Below, one piece after another: positions 1 through 7,255 of a stretch of DNA of 47,657 bases. The position numbers and the translations under genes are program-made. The DNA is taken from positions 1-47,657 of the forward strand of contig JAIEPF010000035.1 of the NCBI GenBank assembly GCA_019749945.1. Reading direction: 5' to 3'. The stretch is from Burkholderiales bacterium. GTDB lineage: Bacteria; Pseudomonadota; Gammaproteobacteria; Burkholderiales; SG8-41. Under the pieces are notes generated by a model. It had not been told where the DNA came from and made no database searches. It saw only the letters and a program-made list of their open reading frames with translations. Position 1 is the stretch's first letter, and every line of letters begins with the position of its first letter.

Positions 1-368
1 CACAAACAGGCCGGTTATAGTGACGCAGTCCGATCTTGGTCCGTCACCAGCATTGCAATTACGGGGGAGTCCTTATATTAATTTAGGGAGACAGTTTTGA
101 CGGATAACCTGCCGCCGCATCCAACTGACTCACCATTCTGTTTGAAAACTTTTTCATTTCATTCAAAAAGTTGCATTGCCCATCCGCGCATGCGGAGTAA
201 ATAACAAAATCGACAAACCCGGCAAATCATCATTTAACCATTTGATTTGAAACATATTTTGATCATGCAGATTTTCGTAACCTGTTGTTTTTATTGTGCT
301 TTCTGCTTCCGCGTCACTCAGCGTAAACGCACGATTGGCACTGAAGGCATCCCCCGAACCCGTCGTTT
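1..368. other. Intergenic stretch at the window edge, no gene assigned
   Basis: No convincing gene is seen on either strand. The stretch is AT-richer than what follows. It holds a perfect 8-bp inverted repeat (AACTTTTT / AAAAAGTT, positions 147-154 and 165-172) with a 10-nt loop and no T-run. A 35-codon reading frame starting at TTG 97 behind a purine-rich AGGGAG is the only small ORF with a plausible ribosome site, but it resembles nothing I recognise. The upstream neighbour is outside the window. Confidence 0.5.
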
Positions 369-1517
369 TCAGCCGTCTTTCAGCAGATGCCGGGCAATGA
401 CCAGTTGCTGGATCTGGCTGGTGCCTTCAAACAGCCGGAACAAGCGCACATCGCGGTACAGGCGCTCAACCGCTGAAGCCTGCATATAACCGGCCCCGCC
501 GTGGATCTGCACCGCACGATCAGCCACACGCCCAACCATTTCCGCGGCAAACAGTTTGGCGCAGGACGCTTCCATGGTGATGTTCGCGCCGCCGTCCTTT
601 TTGCGCGCAGCCTCGAGCACCATGCTGCGTGCGGCATAAATCTCCGCCTTGGAATCGGCGAGCATGGCCTGGACCAGCTGGAATTCGGCGATCGGTTTAC
701 CGAACTGCTGGCGTTCCCTGGCATAACGCAGCGCCTCGTCCAGCAAGCGCTCGGCAGCACCAACGCACACCGCGGCGATGTTGAGCCGCGCCTTGTCCAG
801 CACTTTCATCGCGGTCTTGAAACCCTGGCCTTCCTTGCCGCCGATGATGCTGGAAGCCGGCACGCGCACGTTGTCGAAAATCACGTCGGCGGTATGTGAG
901 CCGCGCTGGCCCATCTTGCGGTCGGTGGGGCCGACACTGAGTCCCGGCGTGTTGCGTTCGACGATGAAGGCCGACACACCCTTGGCATCCCTGGATTGCA
1001 GGTCGGTGCGCGCCATCACCGTGAACACGCCCGCTTCCGGCGCATTGGTGATGTAGCGCTTGCTGCCGTTCAGTATGTAGTGATCGCCGTCGCGGCGCGC
1101 GGTGGTTTTCAATGAACCGGCGTCGGAGCCGGACTCGGGTTCGGTCAGGGCGAAGGAGCCGGTGATTTCGCCGGAGGCCAGCCGCGGCAGGTATTGCTGT
1201 TTTTGCTCCGCGGTGCCGTCGATGACAATGCCCTGCGCACCGATCCCGGTGTTGGTGCCGATGCGCGAACGGAACACCGGCGAGGCGTAACACAGCACCA
1301 TCGAGGTCAGCACTTCTTCCTCGCTGGTAAAACCAAGACCGCCGTATTCCTCGGGAATGGTCAATCCGAACAGGCCCATGGTGCGCATGTCGGCGACGAT
1401 GTCGGCGGGGATTTCGTCGGATTCGGTGACTTCCTCTTCGCGCGGAATCAGTTTCTCGCGCACCAGGCGCGAGATGGTGTCGAGCAGGATGTTGAAGGAT
1501 TCGGGATCGCGGATCAT
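369..1517 (-). CDS. Acyl-CoA dehydrogenase family protein
   Basis: FAD-dependent acyl-CoA dehydrogenase, 382 aa, the usual length for the short/medium-chain family. It should carry out alpha,beta-desaturation of an acyl-CoA and pass electrons to an electron-transfer flavoprotein in the cytoplasm. The flavin/substrate segment ALTEPESGSDAGSLKTTA lies near residue 125, ARERQQFGKPIAEFQ in the C-terminal helical domain, and IHGGAGYM plus LFEGTSQIQ near the end. Glu364 of FEGT is the expected catalytic base. The open frame extends to 1652, but that would run into the upstream binding-protein gene. ATG 1517 leaves a 31-bp gap and begins a normal N-terminus, although no good Shine-Dalgarno is visible. 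It is the last gene of a six-gene minus-strand cluster. No CoA ligase or CoA transferase is nearby, so the acyl substrate is unknown. Confidence 0.88.
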   Translation of the reverse strand: MIRDPESFNILLDTISRLVREKLIPREEEVTESDEIPADIVADMRTMGLFGLTIPEEYGGLGFTSEEEVLTSMVLCYASPVFRSRIGTNTGIGAQGIVIDGTAEQKQQYLPRLASGEITGSFALTEPESGSDAGSLKTTARRDGDHYILNGSKRYITNAPEAGVFTVMARTDLQSRDAKGVSAFIVERNTPGLSVGPTDRKMGQRGSHTADVIFDNVRVPASSIIGGKEGQGFKTAMKVLDKARLNIAAVCVGAAERLLDEALRYARERQQFGKPIAEFQLVQAMLADSKAEIYAARSMVLEAARKKDGGANITMEASCAKLFAAEMVGRVADRAVQIHGGAGYMQASAVERLYRDVRLFRLFEGTSQIQQLVIARHLLKDG

Positions 1518-1548
1518 GGCATCGACGGCATTACGCCGCAGCAGACGG

Positions 1549-2517
1549 TCACAGCGTGATGCCGGCCTGCTCAATGACCTTGCGCCATTTGGCCTGCTCG
1601 TTGTTGATGAAATTCGCGAATTCGTCCGGTGTGCCGCCGACCGGCTCCGCACCCTGGCTGGACAGCCGTTCGCTGACGTCCGGCAATTTCAGGATGCGCG
1701 CGGTTTCCGCGGACAGCTTTTGCACAATGCCGCGCGGCGTGCCGGCCGGCGCCAGCAGACCGAACCAGGAGCCTGCCTCGTAACCCGCAACGCCGGCTTC
1801 CTGCATCGTCGGCAGGCTGGGCATGGCCGGCGAGCGTTTGGCCGTAGTCACGGCCAGGCCGCGAATCCGCCCCGCCTGCACATGCGGCAGATACGGCGGC
1901 ATATTGTCGATCACCACCTGAATCTGCCCGCCGACCAGATCCGCCAGCGTCGGTGCGCTGCCCTTGTACGGCACGTGGGTCATTTTCAGTCCGGTGCTGG
2001 CCTTGAACAACTCGGCCGACAGATGGCCGGTGCTGCCCTGGCCCGGCGAGCCGTGATTGAGTTTGCCGGTGTTGGCGCCGCCATAGGCGATCAGTTCCCT
2101 GACGCTTTTTACCGGCAGCGCGTTGTTGACGACAAGAATGTTCGGCACGATGGCGACCAGGCTGATCGGCGCAAAACTTTTCACGGCATCCCACTTCAGC
2201 TTCGGATACAGGGTGTTGTTGATGCCGTGGGTCGCCGCAGTGCCCATGGTGATGGTGTAACCGTCGGGACTGGCATTGGCGGTCAGTTCGGTGCCGATGT
2301 TGCCGTTGGCCCCGGGACGGTTGTCGACGATCACCGACTGGCCCCAGGCTTCGGTCATTTTCTGGCCGACGGCGCGCGCCAGGATGTCGGTGGTGCCAGC
2401 CGGCGTATACGCGACCACGATGCGTATCGGTTTGGTCGGATACGACGTCGCGGCCTGCGCCGGCATGATCGGCAGCGCTGCAGCGGCGGCAAACATTGCA
2501 TGCAGAATCAGTTTCAT
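1549..2517 (-). CDS. Bug/TctC family tripartite tricarboxylate transporter substrate-binding protein
   Basis: Periplasmic binding protein of the Bug (Bordetella uptake gene)/TctC family, 322 aa, a typical length. Residues 1-22 form a Sec signal peptide with a cleavage-type end PAQAA. The mature start SYPTKPIRIVVAYTPAGTTD and the ligand-loop segments VIVDNRPGANGNIGTE and MTHVPYKGSAPTLADLVGG are hallmarks of the family. Such proteins bind small carboxylates and related ligands, often through ordered water and backbone contacts, so the ligand cannot be read from sequence. No TctA/TctB membrane subunits are adjacent. As in many betaproteobacteria it is an orphan binding protein that may serve a distant transporter or act in signalling. 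It lies 28 bp downstream of the AcnX small subunit, with a GGAGGAGA-like ribosome site, so its ligand is probably linked to that pathway. Confidence 0.92.
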   Translation of the reverse strand: MKLILHAMFAAAAALPIMPAQAATSYPTKPIRIVVAYTPAGTTDILARAVGQKMTEAWGQSVIVDNRPGANGNIGTELTANASPDGYTITMGTAATHGINNTLYPKLKWDAVKSFAPISLVAIVPNILVVNNALPVKSVRELIAYGGANTGKLNHGSPGQGSTGHLSAELFKASTGLKMTHVPYKGSAPTLADLVGGQIQVVIDNMPPYLPHVQAGRIRGLAVTTAKRSPAMPSLPTMQEAGVAGYEAGSWFGLLAPAGTPRGIVQKLSAETARILKLPDVSERLSSQGAEPVGGTPDEFANFINNEQAKWRKVIEQAGITL

Positions 2518-2545
2518 CGGGTTCTCCTCCGGAAGAAAACCCAGT

Positions 2546-3001
2546 TTACCCGCGTGGCGCCGACGCTGCCGGACTGCCGCGACGGATCAGCGTCAAGGTC
2601 TTTTTTTGCGGATCGACCCGCACGATATCACCGGTGCGGATGTGTTCGTACGGGCTCATCGACCAGCCTTCGGTGATGGTGATGCCGGCAAACACGGCGC
2701 CCTGCACCATCACCGGGTTGGTCACGCCGAATACAAAGGCTTTAGGGGCAATGCCCTTGTGCTGGATGTCGTAAAACGCCCAGCCGGCGGCGATGCCGCC
2801 CTTGGCGCTGGGCGTGATCAGGATCCTGCCCTTGATGTTGTGGCCTTCCAGCGCATGGCCGGGGCGCGAGATCAGGCCGCTCCAGCGGTCGAGGTCGTAA
2901 CGCGGCGAAAATCCTTCCGTGGAGACCAGCGCCTCGCCTTCGACCACCGCGCCGAAGGCGCGTTTGACGCGGATGGTTTTTATCGGCCGGGCGGTGCTCA
3001 C
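2546..3001 (-). CDS. Aconitase X swivel-domain (DUF126) small subunit
   Basis: Small subunit of an AcnX-type (de)hydratase, 151 aa, carrying the mobile swivel domain that closes over the active site of the large subunit. I chose GTG 3001 because it overlaps the stop of the large-subunit gene as GTGA, a 4-bp coupled overlap, and gives the N-terminus VSTARPIKTIRVKRAF; the longer frame runs back into the large-subunit gene. Seen: LVSTEGFSPRYDLDRWSGLI, then GRILITPSAKGGIAAGW, then a hydrophobic PKAFVFGVTNPVMVQGAV, typical of the domain order. Family members commonly have a serine-rich loop after the glycine in the second block; here it reads SAKGGIAAGW, so the active site may differ. Known AcnX enzymes include cis-3-hydroxy-L-proline dehydratase and an archaeal mevalonate-phosphate dehydratase. 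Which reaction this one performs is not evident. Confidence 0.82.
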   Translation of the reverse strand: MSTARPIKTIRVKRAFGAVVEGEALVSTEGFSPRYDLDRWSGLISRPGHALEGHNIKGRILITPSAKGGIAAGWAFYDIQHKGIAPKAFVFGVTNPVMVQGAVFAGITITEGWSMSPYEHIRTGDIVRVDPQKKTLTLIRRGSPAASAPRG

Positions 3002-4242
3002 CGCACATCCTTGCCGCTGCAGGCGATGTCGATGCATTCGGCGGTGCGGCGCAGGATGGTGTTGAACTTGTGTGCGCCGATGATGTTGGCGAGTTTGGCT
3101 GAATTGGTGACCAGGTTGCTCCAGCCTTCGCGCACCCGCATCTGCGGCAGGTTCTGCAGGATGTAGAAACACACGCCTTCGAGCACGATGGCGCCGGCGT
3201 CCTCGATGGTTTTCAGGTAGCCCAGTTCGCGCGCAGCACTTTTGACGCCGTTGCTGGTGGTGATGAACAGCTGGCTGCCTTTTGCGACCTTGCGGCCCTT
3301 GAGCAGCGTGGCCAGGGTTTTCATTTCGAACAGCGATTGCTGCGGCCCGGAGAACACCACCAGGTTCAGCGGATTGTTCTTTGTGTCGTAGCCGGCATAC
3401 ACAGCTTCGAGGTCGCGGTTGCTGACGGTCATCACTTCTTTGGGTTTACGTCCGCCAAAGGCCGCCTTCAGCGTCGGCGCTTCGGGTGTCACGCCGACCA
3501 TGTGAAACATGCCCATCGAGCCGTAACTCGCCAGCGATGCGCCGAGCTGTTTCAGTTCGTCGGCGGTCGGCGTGCGTTTGATGCCACAGAATACCGGCAC
3601 CGCGTAATAGTCCTGGTGCCCTGAGCCGACGATTTTGCCGACGGCGCCCCAGTCCGCGAGGTCGTGGAGATCGGCTTTCAGATTGACCTGAAAAGTGCCG
3701 CGGCGGTGTTCGTCGAGATGAAAGCCGTATTCCGGCACGCGGCCGGTGAGTCCCGCGGCCAGCGCCGCCGGCCCGGCTTCGAAATTGGAACGCGCGCCGT
3801 ACACCGAGTTGGCGTAAATCACCGTACCGGTGTCACCCCAGGCGACGTGTTCGCCGAGGTGCGGCTGGTACAGCGTCTGGTAATTGATGCAGGTGTCGGC
3901 GGTGATGACATCCATCCTGCGCAGGCAGGCGATGAGTTCTTTTTCCTTGCCGGCTTCAACGCGACTCTGCTGCAGCCGGTCGAGGTAGGCAAAATCGATG
4001 CAGCGCGCATTGGTGGTGGTCGGACGTACGCACTTCGCCCCGAGGTTTGCGGCGCGCTCGAGGAAGGATTTGCCCGAATCCCCCATGACCTCGATGTCGC
4101 CCATCATGTGCACATTCGACACCGGCACAAAACGTTTGGCGCCGAAGAACCTGCCGACCGCCAGCTGCAGCTGCAGCGCCTCCTGCACCGCACGGCCCTG
4201 CTCGCCGCGCAGCATTTTTTTCTCCTCTGCGGTCAGACGCAT
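2998..4242 (-). CDS. Aconitase X catalytic (DUF521) large subunit
   Basis: Large catalytic subunit of an AcnX-family hydro-lyase, 414 aa, expected to hold a metal or iron-sulfur cluster and to work with the small subunit encoded next. The start MRLTAEEKKMLRGEQGRAVQ fits the family N-terminus. The purine-rich AGAGGAG seven bases before Met10 could act as a ribosome site for a shorter form, but it is equally explained as codons of the conserved EEK. The conserved block VIYANSVYGARSNFEAG near residue 145, followed by PEYGFHLDEH, is the clearest signature; VTNSAKLANIIGAH near the C-terminus is another. Cysteines that could ligate a cluster occur in ADTCINYQT, VFCGIK and VLEGVCFYI. No hydroxyproline epimerase or oxidase genes are nearby, so a hydroxyproline role is not supported by context. 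Confidence 0.88.
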   Translation of the reverse strand: MRLTAEEKKMLRGEQGRAVQEALQLQLAVGRFFGAKRFVPVSNVHMMGDIEVMGDSGKSFLERAANLGAKCVRPTTTNARCIDFAYLDRLQQSRVEAGKEKELIACLRRMDVITADTCINYQTLYQPHLGEHVAWGDTGTVIYANSVYGARSNFEAGPAALAAGLTGRVPEYGFHLDEHRRGTFQVNLKADLHDLADWGAVGKIVGSGHQDYYAVPVFCGIKRTPTADELKQLGASLASYGSMGMFHMVGVTPEAPTLKAAFGGRKPKEVMTVSNRDLEAVYAGYDTKNNPLNLVVFSGPQQSLFEMKTLATLLKGRKVAKGSQLFITTSNGVKSAARELGYLKTIEDAGAIVLEGVCFYILQNLPQMRVREGWSNLVTNSAKLANIIGAHKFNTILRRTAECIDIACSGKDVR

Positions 4243-4254
4243 ATGGGAGATTGC

Positions 4255-4271
4255 AAGTATTTGTTTTTATT
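4255..4271 (-). repeat. AT-rich 17-bp motif after a stop codon, copy 1
   Basis: On the minus strand AATAAAAACAAATACTT begins five bases after the TAA of the cupin gene and lies in the 34-bp gap before the AcnX large subunit. The same 17 bases occur at 8362-8378 and 27525-27541, each time just behind a stop codon on the same strand. No hairpin accompanies this copy. Confidence 0.7.
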
Positions 4272-4276
4272 ATATT

Positions 4277-4783
4277 TTATCGGCGCGCCGCAGTGCGGGA
4301 CTTGGCTTTTTTGCGCGCCTTGGCCGCCGGACCAAAGCCTTTTTCGTAATGCGGGCCGCTCATCGTGCCATCAACCGCCTTGCCGATGATGCCCTGCGAC
4401 AGATCCTTGATCGCAAGAAAAATCACGTCCTTGTCCTTGGTCGAAGACACCAGGTTATGCGGCGCATTGGCCGGAATGTAGATCAATGTTCCGGCCGGCG
4501 CGACGACCCGTTTGCCGTTGACCGAACCGACCAGCGTGCCCTGCAACACGTAATTCAGTTGTTCGTTGTTGTGTTTGTGCATGCGCGAACCGGTGCCGCG
4601 CGGTTTGTGGATGTAACCGACGAGAATCCGCGCGCCTTCGACCACACCGCCATGCGAAGTCGAATAACCCGTGCCCGCCGGCACTTTTTTCAGCTTGGAC
4701 ATGCGGAAATGGTATTTGCCGTTACCGGCGCGGACTGCGCCCACGGTCTTGGTTTTGGCGGTGCTTTTTTTTGCTGCGACCAT
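4277..4783 (-). CDS. Cupin domain protein
   Basis: Single-domain cupin, 168 aa. ATG 4783 is preceded by a strong GAGGAGG ribosome site; the open frame upstream of it is read through the repeat element and is not coding. After a lysine/alanine-rich N-terminal tail (MVAAKKSTAKTKTVGAV) the metal-binding motif appears as MHKHNNEQLNYVLQGTL (His, His, Glu), and the second motif as AGTLIYIPANAPHNLV with a His. The C-terminus is again very basic (AKARKKAKSRTAARR). Cupins of this size can be dioxygenases, isomerases or binding proteins, and the sequence does not decide. The two basic tails are unusual for a small soluble cupin and may bind nucleic acid or a negatively charged partner. It sits between the amidohydrolase and the AcnX genes and probably shares their transcript. 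Confidence 0.8.
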   Translation of the reverse strand: MVAAKKSTAKTKTVGAVRAGNGKYHFRMSKLKKVPAGTGYSTSHGGVVEGARILVGYIHKPRGTGSRMHKHNNEQLNYVLQGTLVGSVNGKRVVAPAGTLIYIPANAPHNLVSSTKDKDVIFLAIKDLSQGIIGKAVDGTMSGPHYEKGFGPAAKARKKAKSRTAARR

Positions 4784-4799
4784 GCTCAACCTCCTCAGT

Positions 4800-4893
4800 A
4801 ATTCAGTGATTAAGTGATTAGGTGATTGCATGGTGACGGTAACAGGCTTCAATCACCCATCACCTAATCACCTAGTTACCTAATCACTGATTC
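4800..4893. repeat. Palindromic element of iterated GTGATTAR octamers
   Basis: The left arm contains GTGATTAAGTGATTAG and then GTGATT. The right arm contains about four TAATCACC-like octamers and ends in TAATCACTGATTCAA, so the two arms form an imperfect long inverted repeat around a short GC-containing centre. It fills the gap between the stop of the amidohydrolase (4897) and the start of the cupin (4783). It resembles in architecture, but not in sequence, the CACAGAG elements elsewhere in the window. Confidence 0.75.
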
Positions 4894-4896
4894 AAC

Positions 4897-6246
4897 TTAC
4901 AGATAATCGATTTTTTTCCAGTCACGCGGCGTCACGCTGACCACGTTTTTATCGTGTCCCGGACGGCGGTCGGCGTAGATGCGGCCTTCCTTCATCACCA
5001 GCTGGATGTTTTTCTTGTCCTGGAACACGCGGATGTTTTTCAGCGGATCGCCCTTGACCGCGATGATGTCGGCCAGTTTGCCCGCTTCAACGGTGCCCAA
5101 CTGCTTGTCGAGCTTGATTGCGCGCGCGGCATTACGCGTGGCACTCATGATCGCTTCCATCGGCGTCATGCCCAGAGTGACGTAGATTTCCATCTCGCGG
5201 GCATTGGTGCCCATCTCGGGATCAAAACCCATATCCGTGCCGAGCGCGATGTTGACGCCTGCCTTGTGCATTTTCTGGAAGGTCTCGAAGCAGTACGGCT
5301 GCAGCGCCTTCATCTTGTTCAGCACGAACTGCGAAGTGCCCTGATCCTTGCGCGTGCCGATGGCGTGGTCAGTGCGATGCAGCAGCGTCGGCGTCATCCA
5401 GGTGCCCGCCTCGGCAATCATGTCGATGGTTTCATCATCATGAAACACCATGTGTTCGATGGTGTCGGCGCCGGCCGCCAGCGCCATGCGCTGGCCGTTG
5501 GGCGTGAAGCAATGCACCGCGGCGGTCTTGTGGAAGGCGTGGGCTTCATCGACGATGGCGTCGATTTCCTCCTGCGTCATGTTGCGGATGTCCGGCTCTT
5601 CCTTGTCGGTGCCGCCGCCACCGGTGGCGCAGGTTTTGACGATGTCGCAGCCCGCCAGCAGGTTGGTGCGCGCCAGTTTACGCAGCTCCCAGGGGCCATC
5701 CGCGGTCTGGAAGCCGTAACGTTGTGCGGCACGCGGCTGAATCAGATCGAGATGCGAACCGGTAATCGTCGTGAAACCGCCGATCAGCATGCGCGGCCCT
5801 TCAATGACACCGGCTTCGATCGAATCGCGGATTGCGCACAGATGCGCTGTGAGCAGCCCCCGGCCGGAATTGAGTCCCAGGTCGCGCAGCGTGGTGAAGC
5901 CCATGTCAAAACACAGCTGGGCATGGAACAGGCCGTACATCTGCTGCAGCTCCGGCGTGATTTCCCATTGCGCGACACGGTAGTTGTGGAAGGTCAGGCA
6001 GTTGAACATCATCGTGTGCAGATGCACGTCCATCAGCCCCGGCATCAGCGTCGCCGTGCCGCAATCGATGACTTCGGCTTTGGCGGGAATCTTCACCTTG
6101 CCTTTGACGCCGACCTGCTTGATGCGCCGGCCTTCGAGCAGGATCACCGGATCCTTGACCGGCTTGCCGCCGTTGCCGTCGATCAGCAGACCACCCTTGA
6201 GCACCCGGACCGGGCCTTTGGCCTCTGCCGGTTTGAAATCAAACAT
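4897..6246 (-). CDS. Metal-dependent amidohydrolase (prolidase-like)
   Basis: Amidohydrolase-superfamily enzyme, 449 aa from ATG 6246. That start has a clear GGAGGAG ribosome site within about 10 bases; the longer frame to 6279 would include the site itself. Metal ligands are visible in order: His75 and His77 in DVHLHT, Lys204 in DIVKTCATGGG (candidate carboxylated lysine), His245 in AAVHCFTPNG, His265 in DTIEHMVFH and Asp338 in ALGTDMGFD. The C-terminal beta-sandwich contains GTVEAGKLADIIAVKGDPL. This pattern matches the Xaa-Pro dipeptidase/imidazolonepropionase-like branch, which cleaves amide bonds of N-acyl amino acids, dipeptides or lactams. No signal peptide is seen, so it is cytoplasmic. 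It is the first gene of the cluster and may produce or open the substrate that AcnX then dehydrates; that link is inference. Confidence 0.88.
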   Translation of the reverse strand: MFDFKPAEAKGPVRVLKGGLLIDGNGGKPVKDPVILLEGRRIKQVGVKGKVKIPAKAEVIDCGTATLMPGLMDVHLHTMMFNCLTFHNYRVAQWEITPELQQMYGLFHAQLCFDMGFTTLRDLGLNSGRGLLTAHLCAIRDSIEAGVIEGPRMLIGGFTTITGSHLDLIQPRAAQRYGFQTADGPWELRKLARTNLLAGCDIVKTCATGGGGTDKEEPDIRNMTQEEIDAIVDEAHAFHKTAAVHCFTPNGQRMALAAGADTIEHMVFHDDETIDMIAEAGTWMTPTLLHRTDHAIGTRKDQGTSQFVLNKMKALQPYCFETFQKMHKAGVNIALGTDMGFDPEMGTNAREMEIYVTLGMTPMEAIMSATRNAARAIKLDKQLGTVEAGKLADIIAVKGDPLKNIRVFQDKKNIQLVMKEGRIYADRRPGHDKNVVSVTPRDWKKIDYL

Positions 6247-6387
6247 CAGGGAACTCCTCCGTGTTGCCATGAACTGCAATTGCAGGATCGGACTGCAAAA
6301 TTTGCAGAATGCAAGCGTTTGCAGCAGAGCTTGGAAGCTAATTAATCACTACCGGCTTGTCAAGCCAAAGTCCGGGATGAATCAATC

Positions 6388-6425
6388 CAGCTCAATGCAT
6401 TTTGGTCATCGCCGCGAGGAAACGC
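6388..6425 (-). repeat. Imperfect direct repeat resembling the 3' end of cobW, copy 1
   Basis: This 38-bp stretch aligns with 7256-7293, about 30 of 38 identical by eye and in the same orientation. Read on the minus strand it encodes ERFLAAMTKMH followed by TGA. The matching segment of the intact cobW-family gene encodes ARFLAAMTRMR followed by TGA, with the stop codons aligned. It is either a relic of a second cobW-like gene or a displaced gene end left by an integration event. Confidence 0.5.
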
Positions 6426-6525
6426 TCAAAACAACCGTCTTTACTCCCGCGATTTCCCGTCCCAGTGTCGACCTGCCCCAGAGCGCTGTGCCGGTAACTC
6501 GACCAAGCATATCTGCAGCAAATCG

Positions 6526-6645
6526 AATGCGGTCATCGTCCATGCGCACGCCACAGAGGCCTATTCATATCAGCAGATCGCGGGGTATTTCGACGTGCAT
6601 TTCACGACTGACTCCTTTTCCTTTGTGCTGCATTTGACGGCATAG
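6526..6645 (+). pseudogene. Remnant of a REP-associated (Y1_Tnp-linked) transposase-like protein, C-terminal end
   Basis: Reading from 6526, the frame gives NAVIVHAHATEAYSYQQIAG and then YFDVHFTT before sequence diverges and stops at TAG 6643. The stretch HATEAYSYQQIAGYF-DVHFTT is typical of the C-terminal helix-turn-helix tail of REP-associated tyrosine transposase-like proteins (AYSYQEIA-xxF-xVHFTT). The transposase domain itself is missing upstream, and the usual continuation after TT (a GRIVR-type end) is lost, so only about 30 codons survive. The rest of the gap 6247-6525 shows no gene, apart from a 45-codon minus-strand frame (6406-6543) that I do not recognise. Confidence 0.6.
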
Positions 6646-6692
6646 GCGCTGCCGCCGGGATCTTTTTTGCTGTAAAAGACTATCCTGCCGAA

Positions 6693-6720
6693 AATGTTTA
6701 CAATGTTTACAGGAGGGTCA
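6693..6720 (+). promoter_or_regulatory. Tandem 9-mers, probable antitoxin operator, with ribosome site
   Basis: AATGTTTAC occurs twice in tandem (6693-6701 and 6702-6710) and is followed directly by an AGGAGG ribosome site, with the antitoxin ATG at 6726. Ribbon-helix-helix antitoxins typically bind short tandem or inverted repeats in their own promoters, so this is the likely autoregulatory operator. Confidence 0.55.
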
Positions 6721-6725
6721 CATCC

Positions 6726-6980
6726 ATGAGTGAAACCGTGGCATTGCGGCTGGACACCGAAACCCGGAAACGTCTGGACCGGCTGGCCAAAACCACCGAG
6801 CGCAGCCGCTCGGCGCTGGCGGCGGAAGCCGTCAAGCAGTTCCTGGAACTCAACGAGTGGCAGATTGCCGCCATCCGCGAGGGCGAGCAGCAGGCGAATG
6901 CCGGGCAATTCATCGATCACGCCAAGCTGAAAAAGAAATGGGAGAAAAAGCTTGCGGCTGCGATGGACAAGGCTCGCTGA
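6726..6980 (+). CDS. CopG/ParD-type ribbon-helix-helix antitoxin
   Basis: 84-aa antitoxin. The N-terminal ETVALRLDTETRKRLDRLAK gives a beta strand and helix of a ribbon-helix-helix DNA-binding domain, followed by a second helix (SRSALAAEAVKQFLELNEW). The C-terminal half is charged (QFIDHAKLKKKWEKKLAAAM) and is the likely toxin-binding segment. It has a strong AGGAGG ribosome site and overlaps the toxin gene by 29 bp, the standard arrangement of type II modules. It should neutralise the ParE-like partner and repress the operon through the tandem 9-mers just upstream. Confidence 0.87.
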   Translation: MSETVALRLDTETRKRLDRLAKTTERSRSALAAEAVKQFLELNEWQIAAIREGEQQANAGQFIDHAKLKKKWEKKLAAAMDKAR

Positions 6981-7239
6981 AGCCGACCTCGACAGCATTG
7001 CGGATTACATCGGGCAGGACAGTCCGGTCGCCGCTGCGCGGGTGATCCTGGAACTGATCGACCAGGCGGAAACCCTGCTCACGCGCCATGTTGCGATGGG
7101 GCGGCCCGGACGGGTCATCGGCACCCGTGAGCTGGTCATCGGCCAGCTGCCCTACATCATTCCCTACCGGGTGCGCGAAGGCGAAATCGAAATCCTTCGT
7201 GTGCTGCACACTGCACGGCGCTGGCCCGGCGACGTTTGA
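6952..7239 (+). CDS. RelE/ParE-family toxin
   Basis: 95-aa toxin of the RelE/ParE superfamily. The start is a TTG at 6952 inside the antitoxin gene, giving MRLRWTRLAEADLDSIADYI, a canonical start for this family; no ATG fits. Conserved elements follow: GRPGRVIGTRELVIGQLPYI and then IPYRVREGEIEILRVLHTAR-RWP, ending in the usual C-terminal basic tail. ParE members poison DNA gyrase while RelE members cleave mRNA. The combination with a ribbon-helix-helix antitoxin favours ParE, but the target is inferred. The gene converges on the cobW-family gene, ending 20 bp from its stop codon. Confidence 0.87.
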   Translation: MRLRWTRLAEADLDSIADYIGQDSPVAAARVILELIDQAETLLTRHVAMGRPGRVIGTRELVIGQLPYIIPYRVREGEIEILRVLHTARRWPGDV

Positions 7240-7255
7240 ATCGTATTTAACATTT

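Noticed and set aside
147..172. 8-bp perfect AT-rich hairpin near the window start
   Set aside because: Too short and AT-rich to call a terminator or regulatory site without neighbours.
97..204. A 35-aa frame from TTG 97 with AGGGAG upstream
   Set aside because: Plausible ribosome site, but no similarity I recognise and no supporting context.
4216..4242. AGAGGAG before Met10 of the AcnX large subunit as the true ribosome site
   Set aside because: The first nine residues match the family N-terminus, so the purines are better explained as coding for EEK.
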